Assembly: GCA_023653785.1 (NCBI GenBank)
Contig: JAMKCH010002916.1
Location: 163,782-227,781 of the forward strand
DNA length: 64,000 nt
From: Ophioderma brevispina
Taxonomy: Eukaryota > Echinodermata > Ophiuroidea > Amphilepidida > Ophiodermatidae
Direction: 5' to 3'
Under the pieces are notes generated by a model that worked only from the letters and a program-made list of their open reading frames with translations, did no database searches and had not been told where the DNA came from. This document shows positions 12,781 through 24,000 of this stretch, one piece after another (within the stretch, counting starts at the first letter, position 1; every line of letters begins with the position of its first letter). A program made the position numbers and the translations under genes.

Positions 12781-13123
12781 GAAGGTGCGTGTTCCGATCG
12801 TCTTTGGGACCCCCCTGATTTACCCGGAAGTAGTATCGATTTTGATATCAGATGAAAGGCCGTATTTTTCTCATTGTCTTCCTGAAATTTGAGCCCTCAA
12901 ATCCATTTCATTCCCAAGATATAAACAAAAAAACCGCTGTTTTAGTGGTTAACCATCAATATTAGCACAGTATTGAATAGGGCTTTGCAACATGCATTAT
13001 TGCATCTACCATCAAAACCTCAAGTTTTTTTTCCCATGGTACTTGATGGTGTGTATGTGCAAGTGCCAGGCTCTCATATCAAGTAGAGAACACATACATA
13101 TAAATCGGAACAAGCACCTTTAA
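12779..13123. mobile_element. TTAA element, family D copy 1
   Basis: Ends GAAGGTGCGTGTTCCGAT and ATCGGAACAAGCACCTTTAA. The interior is closely similar to 34869-35214 throughout. The left TTAA is mutated or lost at the junction. Confidence 0.8.
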
Positions 13124-13895
13124 TACTTTTGAAGATTAATTAAAAAAATTGTGCACATTTTATTTCTTCAAGACAATTTGGTGTTAATATCTTAAAAAGC
13201 CCAGCCACTAAAATGTACCTTCCAATTTCACAAATCACACGAGTTAGCTCAGCAGTGAAAACTTGTATGAAATTGAAACAATAGTGGGAAAGGGGAGTAG
13301 TGAGAAAATATATAGGTCATAATATGTTCATCTCATTAACAACGATGTAAGATATATGTTTAAAAGAAAAGAAATTATCAGAGCGGAATCAGCGACACGC
13401 TATCACAACAAGACAAGACCTATTTTCTCCAAATGGTGTCGATTACCATTTGATGGGACATGCCACAAGTGTCCAGGCCCTATCGGAAGGCGTCTGCCTG
13501 TCGCCTCCATGGAAACCTTTGGAGACAGATACCTCTCTTTATAACTTACAAATTAACGCACCATCTACTGATCTGACTTGCCTACCATTTGTTTCTCGGT
13601 CCCACCTGCTAATTGGTGTAGACAGAAGTGTGTCATATAGTGGTGGGTAAATTGGGTGGTTGGTTGCTAGGGTTGGTCCTTGGTGTCACCAGGAATGTAC
13701 TGGCTTTGACCCGACTACTTGTTCTTTGTTTTAAATGACATATACATTGAAAGGGTCTTGTAATAAGTCAGAGGGATCGTGTGTTGGCATAAAGGCTCAT
13801 CAGTCAAACTTCAATTGTAACAATGTACATGGGTGTAAGTTTTTTTGTTACATGAATAGCAATATGGTTGTACTGGGAAACAGACTATCAGTACT
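13124..13895. other. No gene recognised
   Basis: Contains short overlapping frames at 13356-13650 without family resemblance, and ordinary AT-rich sequence. Confidence 0.5.
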
Positions 13896-14346
13896 AGGAT
13901 CTGGAACTGGATCTGGATCAGGATCAATTTAACCGCCAGTAAAGCGGCTTCCCGCATCACACTAGAGGACTCTGGTACCTAGAGTGATGAGTGCAGGCGG
14001 TTAAATGATTTTAATATGGGATGAACCACTACTCTTTTCGACGAAGTCTGCGACTTTTTACCTGCTCAGGATTGGTTCCACTGACACACAGGACCAACAG
14101 CTTTACATGACTCTCCGAACCATGAAGCACCGGGCACCCATTGCATATACCTGCACATTCTACACAATGGGTGGGAGCGAGGAGAAATTCCATATCACTG
14201 CTCGCCTTATGCAATTATGCAATTTCCGACCTTATTTGAGTATGACCAAGAAACCCAACTCTCGCAGGGCTCGAACCAGAGCCGCTCGGTCAATGTTATA
14301 CCCTGCTGACGGTTCAGCGCCTTAGACCGCTCGGCCACCTCGCACT
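13896..14346 (-). mobile_element. tRNA-Leu-like SINE
   Basis: On the - strand the head reads GTGCGAGGTGGCCGAGCGG then TCTAAGGCGCTGAA, with an A box (14327-14337) and B box GGTTCGAGCCC (14268-14278) typical of tRNA-Leu type heads. The body runs to a GATCC-type simple tail (13897-13929). Near the tail a palindrome, TTAACCGCC...GGCGGTTAA, spans 13929-14004. Confidence 0.75.
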
Positions 14347-14951
14347 GTCGTGGGATTGCACAATACTTTGATTTTGCATAGCTCTAACGAAGTTTGACAT
14401 CTAAACTATGTAAATGACACATCCAAGACTTCTCCTTACATACAAACATACAAAACTGTATCTAAAGCAAATGAAATGTGTTTAATAAGGTAAATATGAC
14501 ACTATGAATTTGATAAGAACAAGAAAAACCATTCTTGAAGTGATTGAGAAAGGTACTGCGATTCAAAGGAAATGACACAGTCAAATTTTCCAATAGCTTA
14601 AGTATTATCAATCAAATGTAATAGCATAATGAGAACTTAAAAGTTAATGAGAAAACTTAAAAAGTTATAAGAACTAGTAAACTGGATGTCTTAGCTTCAA
14701 ATCCTTAGTAAATGGTTAGTGATTTTTGTTTTCACTGTCAGTCATGTGGTTGTCTAAAACATCTTCAACTTGAACAAGACTGTTTCATTTTGAGCATTAC
14801 TTAAAAAGTACTTTTTAAATATGTATAAATAATATGCATTAATATTTATTAAAGACCTGAACTTTGGGGCACTTTTAGGATAATTTTTTTGCCACTCTGT
14901 AGCTGTGTTCTTCTGTAACAAATATATTCTTTCTCTTCTTTTATTTTGTAG
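14347..14951. other. Unassigned sequence upstream of the first recognised exon
   Basis: AT-rich. It ends in the pyrimidine tract of the exon a acceptor. No promoter or upstream coding exon was recognised. Confidence 0.5.
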
Positions 14952-15038
14952 ACTGCTTTACACTGGGGTGCTAAACTTGGGAAGAAAGAAATGATCAAGC
15001 TTGTAGCAGACAAAGGAGTAGACATCAACATGAGATCG
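14952..15038 (+). CDS. SOWAH: SOWAH exon a: first visible ankyrin repeat (29 codons)
   Basis: The exon follows a pyrimidine-rich tract ending in TTTTGTAG and is followed by the strong donor GTAAGT at 15039. It is 87 bp, phase 0 at both ends. It encodes TALHWGAKLGKKEMIKLV and continues to VDINMRS, the helical and hairpin parts of an ankyrin repeat. In vertebrate SOWAH proteins the same segment reads ALHWxAKxG and ends NVRS. The preceding residues of the repeat (usually an SGY-type turn) must come from an upstream exon that I could not find in 1-14951. Confidence 0.85.
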
Positions 15039-18000
15039 GTAAGTCTACTGTCAAAGTTAGTGCACCACTGTTGTTTTGCCTATCTTTTTTAGCAATGTCT
15101 TTTGAGAGATGTGCCTAACTTTTGAAAAATGGTATGGAACCCAAATGCAGAGGTAGCTAAAATTTTGCCTAACTATTCATTGATAGAAAGTTAAGCATTC
15201 TATTTTCAATCTTTTAAAAATCTTGTAGTTTTGGACTCTTTATTATCAAGTCTGGTGTTTAATAAACAAAATCAAATATGCGTTGCTGCTGTTTTTTTTC
15301 TTTTTGTTGTTTTTTGTTTTAAATATGAATGTGAAAAATGAATTTGGCTGTTTGGTCAAAAAACATTTTCATTTTTTAGTTGAAATGTTAGGGTCTGGGG
15401 AGAAAAATGCAATTGCCCACTCAACAAGGCAAAGTTGTTAATATAAATGAAAAAAAACAACCCATCATACTGGCATTTATTTACAGCCAAGGCAAGCAGG
15501 CCTGTTTTGCCTAACTATATACATGTGCCATTTAGTTAGGCATTACAAGTTCATTGCTTCATGTGCATGAGATCTGTTCGTTATTTAAAATTCTGTTTCT
15601 TTCAAAATTTATGCTTCAGATTTCAATCCATTTGAGGTCAAATGAGGTCAAATATTCATATGCAGAGTCATGATGATTTCTCATCTAGAAATATCGCGAG
15701 TTATATTGTGCATTTGATACAATTATGCAATTAAGTCATACAATATAATTTATTAACTCACATTTTATCAGCTGTTTCATCACAAATGTCTCTTTTTTTT
15801 CTTTCATTCTTCACTGGACCTTTGAAATATCACAGCAAGGGGTGAGTAGCCATTGATCTTAACATTCATTTTTTTTTAAAAAAAAGTGTGAATTGTCAGC
15901 TGTGGTAAGATTTGATAAAATGAAGTATTGTACCACTTATCTTTTACAATGGTCATTTGAACTGTGAGATGATAATTTATCTTGTTTGGGCTTTGGTTAG
16001 TATTCTCAAATGAAGTCTAGCTTTAGACCCAGGTTTAAACCAGGGTTAGTCCTTCAAGGATGGACCTTTTTCTGTTCAACATACTCTGAAAGTGTGCTGT
16101 AACAGGTGTGAACATTCTTCATGGATGGGCTAGAACAGCCCATCCATGAGGAATTTTCTGACCCATTACATATAACTCTCATAGTATGTTAAAAGAAAGA
16201 AAAGTCCATCCATGTTGGACTAAGCTTGGTTTAAACCTGGGTTTAAAAGTTGGACTCCATTTGAGAATTTCAGCCTTTGATATCCACTCTTGGGCAATCA
16301 GCAGGGCCAATACACTCTCTGGACCAATGTTCATAACCTCAAACCTGTAATGAAGGTAATGTTCACAACCTCTTGACTATAGTGAAATCAGTAATGCTCA
16401 CAACCTCTTGACCAGTGTTAAGGTAATGTTCACAACCTCATGACCAGTGTTAAGGTAATAAGCTGTAATACCTCATGACCAGTGTTAAGGTAATGTTCAC
16501 AACCTCTTGACCAGTGTTAAGGTAATGTTCACAACCAGGCGTGTAGCCAGCTCGGTAGTTCCGAGGGGGCAATTTCCCGGTAGGTGCAACAAATGTCCCG
16601 ATCACAAGCAAAAATTTCCCGGTCATAGACAAAATAATCCGAAAAGGGGTTGATTTAACATGAATATCCATGTTTTATTTCCCGATTTCCCTTCAAGATT
16701 TTTTTTCAGAGGGGGCAGTCTGCCCCCCTTTCCCCCACCTGGCTACGCCACTGTTCACAACCTCGTGACCAGTGTTAAGGTAATGTTCACAACCTCTTGA
16801 CCAGTGTTAAGGTAATGTTCACAACCTCATGACCAGTGTTAAGGTAATGTTCACAAGTTATTAACAGTGTTAAGGTAATGTTTACAACCTCTTGACCAGT
16901 GTTATGATAATGTTTACAAGCCCTTGACCAAAGTGAAAGTAATGTTCACAACCACTTGACCATAGTGAAATTAATATTCACAACCTCTTGTTGACCAGAG
17001 TTAAGGTATAATGTTCACAACCTCTTAACCATAGTGAAGGTAATGTACATAATGTCTTGACCATATTGAAAATAATGGTCACAACCTCTTGATCATAGTG
17101 AATGTTCACAACCTCTTGACCATAGTGAATGTAATGTTCACCTCTCAGAAATAGTAAAAGTAATGTTCCCAACCTCTTGGCTATAATGAAGGTAATGTTC
17201 ATAGCCTCTTGACCTTAGTGAAGGTAATGTTCATAACCTCTTGACCTTAGTGAAGGTAATGTTCACCTCTCAAAAATAGTAAAAGTAATGTTCCCAACCT
17301 CTTGGCTATAATGAAGGTAATGTTCATAACTTCTTGACCTTAGTGAAGGTAATGTTCATAACCTCTTGACCATAGTGAAATTAATGCTTACAACCTTGAA
17401 TGAACCTTCATAACCTCTTGACTGCAGTGAAAAGTAATGTTAATAACCTCTTAAAAGTAGAGAAAGTAGTATTCACAACCTATTAAAATTATAGGAAGGT
17501 AATGTTCATAATCTCCCAACTAAAACTGTCCTGACTTCTAATCAGCTACTGTTATTTTCACAGGGCTATACAGCACTCCACATTGCTGCACTTCACCACA
17601 AGGAAGCAGTCATGCAGCTTCTCATCCAGGACTATTGTAAGTGTGCCATGTTTAAAATTGAGGTAAAGTGCTGTACTCATAGGCAAAACACATTGGCCAC
17701 AGCGGGGCTCGAACCCACAACCTTTGGCATGCAGGTCGGGCACTTTATCCACTGGACCACACTGGCCATCCACTGTACAGAATCAAGCCAATTCAGTGAG
17801 CTCAATGTATTTGAAGTTGCATGCACATGGGGTGGGATGTCCCTAAAACGGGCATCCAAGATACAACATCTCTTAAGCAGGTGTCTCTGGAATGTTATTG
17901 TGTTGGGTATACCAAGATGTCAACCAGTTGCTCATCTCATCTAACCTACAGTTACTGTTGTGCAGCCAATCCTTAGTGTAGAAATCAGTGTACTGCACTG

Positions 18001-21000
18001 TGCTGTAGTACAGTAAATTTATAGCAGTGTTCCGTCACTTCTGCTGTACTCCCAATCGATTTACTGCCAGTCAACCCAGGTCACTGCAGGTCCAATTGGC
18101 AGTATGTTGCAGTATACCTGCGAAGGATTGCAGTAAAACATTTCAAAATTGGCGTACTGCACCCTACTGCATCTTGATGCATCGCCAGTTAAAATTATTT
18201 TAACTTTGTTGAAGTACTGCATTGTGGTACAGTAAATGAGGGCATACTGCAAGTAATTGCAGTAATGATCTTAGTATGCTGCATTGCAGTAATGTACTGC
18301 AGGGCAGTAAAGTATGAATAGACCATTTTCAAAATGACTTTGCAGTCATTAGGAAACCATCTAAAAGACCCCACTCTTAAGAAGTCAAGGAACCAAAATG
18401 CTTCTAAACAGGGGGGGTAGGACACGATCTGCTCGGTTTGGGCATTGGGGATTTCCAAACGGTAATTTGGGGAACTGCTACGTGCATTTACTATGGCAGC
18501 CTCGGTCCCAGTGACATTAAAAAAATCATCTTTTAAACCTTTGTTCAAAAAATCTTAGTAATATCATTGTAAATTAAGGAAAAATTATTGACTTCAAAAT
18601 CCGTCGGGGTTAGTGGATTAACCCCGCTGCAAAATAGTGTAATTTCCAATAACGGTCATTTAGATTTAAATATTCGTGACCAGGCCTAGTCTTTAGTCAA
18701 GTCTGTGTGTAACCGTTCGATATGCGTAATAGCGCCCTCCTACCGTTAAGTCTTTGAAACAGACTAGCACCCGGAAGTTGATGCCATTTTGAATTTGCTG
18801 TTGCTGTTAGGTTGGCATGTCCTACCCCCCTGCTTCTAAAGTTGTCTTCCCAAGAGAACCCTAAAGATTCTCTAAGAATAAAAAAGTGCCCAAATGTGTT
18901 ACAGAACCATTTTAGTTATATAAAGAAGTTTTTTCTTCAAATTTTCAAGACCTTTAATTGAGGTTTGAGAGAGAAGTTCTGATATAGAACCTTCAAATTC
19001 TATGTAAATTCTAATGCCAGTGTCCAAGAAATAAAAATGTAAGGTTTGCAAATGTATTATATACAAATTTTGAATGTTTATGAGTGCAATGGTAAAAATA
19101 TATTCATGAGGTGAAAGATGAAATGTTCCATTCAACGAGGTGATAGCCGAGTTGAATGGAACATTTCATCTTTCACCCAATGAAATATTCTTACCATTGC
19201 ACAATAAAAACATTCAATATTTGTTTTTTTTCACTCGTAATAAAGATTCTTGTCATTTGATACAGCTTAATTCTCAAGGCCTATACCATGAAATAATAAA
19301 GAACTTACTCACCTCGTCCTTCTCGGTGAACTGTTCTATGTACATTTCAGTTGTATTCCTTTAAAACCAAATCGCAAAATCTTTCAAATGTTTAAGTGTT
19401 TTCCAGGTTAAAAATCCAGGATGCGATGAACTAGTAGCAGTAGAGAATGCAAAACTTCAAAGTATAAAACACAACAAATTTAGCTCCAACAAAATGTTAT
19501 CCATTGGAAGTCAAAAATTCCATCAATAATAAATATCAATATCAAACTCCAACACATGCATTTGATCATCTGTTTTTTTAATTTGCATTGTGAAAGTTAC
19601 TACACAACCATGAAAATGGAGGTTTTGGGTTATGTTTGCATCATTTCTGATGTTCAAAGCTGTTGCATTTATATTGGTCAGTTCTTGCAGTATGTGTTCT
19701 TCCTGCAACTTGGTTAGTTGTGGCAATGCCTAGGCCAGCAAGGCTAGTGGCAACATTGGGCTGTAAGACTTGACAAGTACTAGTGGTAGTGTGACTTGGT
19801 CCTTCATGGCTAGTAGTAGTAGTGCTAATGCTAGATCCTGCAAGGCTATTAGTACTAGAAGTGGGAACATTACTAGCATAGGCCCTGTAAAACAATGCCT
19901 GACTAGGGGAAAGCTTGGCCCTGCTAGGCTTGGGACAGCTTGTCCGACAGAGGGGGCTACTACGTACAGGTATAGGCGTAGGCCGCGAACCTTGCTCTTG
20001 CAATGGGGTAGGAGTGCCATGTGAAACAACTTTGGCAGCTAACACCTTGCTCATCTGTTTCTTCTTTGCATCGCTCGTTGTACTGTAATGCTTGATCGAT
20101 TGCTCACTATGATGGCCACTAACACTCATTATGTCTCTACTAGCGATTCCTTCATCATCCAAAGTTGAAACGCAAGTGGCACGGAGACAGTTGTTCATAT
20201 ACACCTTGCTACATCCTGCTTTAGTTGAGAGTATCTTCATTTTATCTCCAAGGGTATTGACTCCAATGGGGGCATTGTAGTACAATGATCCAGATGCTGG
20301 TGTTTTTTCTTTTGGTGTCTGCCAAAAAAATGTCTGCACAAGCGGGATTCAATTTGGAAATGTATTTTTTCCAAAGAAGCAACTGGGCACTTATCATATC
20401 CAGGAATCTCATACATGAACCCATTTGAAGAACCATCATCGTCTTCATGATTGTTCTTTGTAAGTTGGTCACATTTGGCTACATACCTTACCCCTTCCTC
20501 ATCACGATTTATGGTGAAATCACTTGGCTTCATGCTATGTAAGTTTTCGCGACCACGGTTGCAAAAGAAGATCATGATGTCCACAAAAACTTTGTTTTGT
20601 AGACCCAGCAGTGTATTCCCCAACTCATTTGAACTTTGAATTACTGCCATATCCTCTATTGAAATAGGGCTCTTACGATTCACCTTTCCTTTTCCTTCAC
20701 TTTAAAGCTTCACTATCATGGCTTTGAAGGTTTTATTACTTCCATCGAACTCCAGATCCTTACATATGTTGATGCCCTTGGATTTCAGGAAATGCCTCAT
20801 AATACCATAGCAAATTCCTTGCATAGATTTCTTTATACAGAGTAGCTCCGTCCTTTTGCTTGCGCAGTCTAGCGTAAAAGAGTGACAAAAATTAATCAAG
20901 TTCACTTGCGGAATATGCATGTACAGTATCCATTGTTGTCTTCTTGTACCTAGCAAAATCATCCAAACGACTTACTGCATAATGGATTTGCTTTTTAGTA

Positions 21001-24000
21001 TTTTGTGAATCAGCAGCATCAAGCAAAGCCTCCAAATCTTTTTCTGTGACAGCACAAAATTTGGTTCTGCCGCGGTATCGGAAGCACTTGCCTGACTGGC
21101 AGCCATGATGAACTACAACTACGTAGCAACACCTCATCTCCACGGTTGCAGTTCCAAACTTTGTATTTCCCTTAAAGTCAAATCAACGTAAGCACACTGG
21201 ATAAAGTCGAGTTTCGGATATGTGAATTAACCTCATCCCCCATGACAAAAGTTCACAGACCGCCTTGACAAAACACGATATAAGAACACATTGATATATA
21301 TGAGGCCGCGCAGTGCAATGGTAAATAAAAAATGCATTCTTGCCGATAAACGCGGAGTGCAATAGGCTGTTTTCAGTGTCTCACTAAAAATAGTAAAAAT
21401 AATGAACACCAATTGACCAATCAAATGACAAGAATCTTTATATGAGTTATATATATATAATTCATCTTTATGCATTCTGTCCATTTCATCAAATGTTTGA
21501 AGTTAATTCACCAAGTGGCTTAGATCTTTGCCAATATTTTGGCATTTCTAACCAATTAATCATTGTTAGTTAGGTTACTTAATGAGTCTCAGTAATATAA
21601 TTGGTCTTGTATGTGATGCATTTAGAAACCCCCAAGGAACTGACCAGTACTGTGGCTGCATTCAAAAGTTACATTGTTCCCAATTTATTTCCTTTCGCAG
21701 ATGCCAACGTTGACATTCGTGACTACAGCGGGAAGAAACCCAAGCACTACTTGAAGAAGGGAGCATCTGCTTTCATCAAACGTAAGCTAGACCCTATTCC
21801 TTTTGAAACCCCCAGCCACAACAACCATTCCACCAAACCCATCGCTACCCCCGGCATAGAAACGCCCTCATCTGACGTTATCAGTCAGACACCCAAGAGT
21901 GGCACATCTGTGACGAGAGTACTGAGTAGGATGTCCTTTCGCAAGGCCCAGAAAAAATTACGGCAGCGTCAGGAAAATCTAGCGCCCATTGGTAATGATT
22001 GAAAACAGTGTTAGGTTAGAATGACTTTCAAGTACATTTGATTCTTAACTGGGTGTTGTCGTGTTCTTTTTGCCAGCTACAATCAAAACCCAGTCTGGTC
22101 ACCAGTTTACACCAGTTTCAACAAGTTTAAGCTACCTGTGAGGCAAAGTAATGTTTTCTGAATTTTATATGCAGAAATTGAAATTGATGATAGAAAGAGA
22201 AAGGGGACCTATTTGTTAAATGCATTAAGAAATTTCACCGAAACTTGAAATTGAGATGTTTTTCTGCAAATCTATTTCAAATCCTATCGTTTTCAAATAC
22301 ACTGCCCTTAGTAATGACAGAACATCAACATAATACCAAAAGAGAAAACTTGGTTGCATTGGTTGTATGTTATCGTGTATTGGAACACAGAACTTGTTCT
22401 CGTCTTTCAAATGATGATCTCAAATTTAAGGTTATTGACATTCCTAGATTGAAGTGATTGTATACCGTTATTTTGATAGAAGTATATTTATATGTGTTAT
22501 ATATGTTTATCATATAGTGAATCGACGTTGTGGTCTTTCAAATGTGTAGTTAGACCATGTGTCAGTTTGAATGTTTATTGCGCATGTTGCCTTGATTTGT
22601 TTTTAACGTTTAGATTTGTAATTTCTGTGAGGTGTGTTCAATGTGAACATTTCGCATGCATTGTGATCTGTAGCACAATATACATGTATGTATTACACAT
22701 TGGTTGGTTGGTTTTATTAAGAGGCTATCTCACTCAAAAGGGGTCTTTAATGTTAAACTTCATTTCCCTTCATCTGTGCAGTCGCATAGGTGGATAATTT
22801 GGTGAACACATGATTGAAACAGTTTTAAACAGTGGGTGTAATTTCATGTGCAAAAAGTTGGTTTGAAAGTGTCACAGAAAAGCTGTACAAAGCTATGACA
22901 TAGCTGCACAGAGGCATAGGTTGTACGGTAAAAGTGGTAATTTTCGCGTGTGTATTTTTCACGCATCTGCGATTTTTAACATTTTTGCTTGTTTTTGAAT
23001 TTGCTTTTTTAATATTAGACCTACACACAAAATAAACTTTTTACGCGTGTTTAATTTCGCGCTAGATCAGAAGTGCGCGAAAAGTGCAAAAATAAATGTA
23101 ACATGAAAATTCCCACTTTTACGGTATTTGATACCCCAAAAGTCTGCAGAATCGTTAGTTGTCTCAGAAACAATTAGACATTTTCAAGTTGTATAAAATA
23201 ACTCCTTAAATAGGCTGCACATGGTAATATTGGGACTCGGTTGAAACACATGGCTAACTTGTGCATGATCAAGCAATGTCTCTTAACCAATCACTATATA
23301 GTTAGTTTGAACATCACTGTGTAAGTCCGTACTTATTTTTAAATAAACTGTTTATGTCTGTATGACATTCTGTAATCAGTATCACCAAAGTTGATTGTTT
23401 TGTTTGCTGGTACAGCATGCTCAGCTATTTCATTTGAACTTGGCACCTCTGAGGAAGATTTAGGGAAGTGTGGTGTTAGGTCACTTGGTAAATGCATTGG
23501 AAATCTACACCCCCATCTCTGGAAAACTAGTTTGTGTTTCACCGAGGGAGGGAGTAGACACTCCAAATGGAATATCCTATTGGGTAACTTCATTTGAAGT
23601 ACACAGCCCCTCTGTGAAAAAAAAATAGGTAAAATCATTGGCAGAAGTATGGTCTGCTTTCCTTCCTCTCTGCAGTGACATCAGCGTGATATTTGACGAC
23701 TGCACCTGTAAACTGCACACGCTGACCTAAAGCGATAGCGTTTTTACATGCGTGCACAAAAATGACATATCTTGACGCGAAGGATGTGACATCACTGCAT
23801 AGAAGTAGAGAAATGGGGTATAGTGTGGATTTCGGATGGAATAGCACAGTGCTTTTTGTTTGTTTGTAATGTTGACTTTTTCTGCACCCATGCAATGTGA
23901 ATTATGGATTCAAGGGCATCAGAGCAAATAAGTATGTAAGGATTTTTGAAGCAAGTTTCTGCTGTTAAATTAAATGTGCAATGATATTCTGCATCTAACC

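Noticed and set aside
13356..13650. Overlapping 62- and 66-codon frames
   Set aside because: No recognisable family, no convincing splice sites and no match to the missing SOWAH N-terminus.
17694..17768. Functional tRNA gene
   Set aside because: The 9-nt anticodon loop and mismatched acceptor indicate a SINE head or pseudogene.
17612..17944. 110-codon + frame starting inside exon c
   Set aside because: Out of frame with the exon and passes through the tRNA-like repeat.
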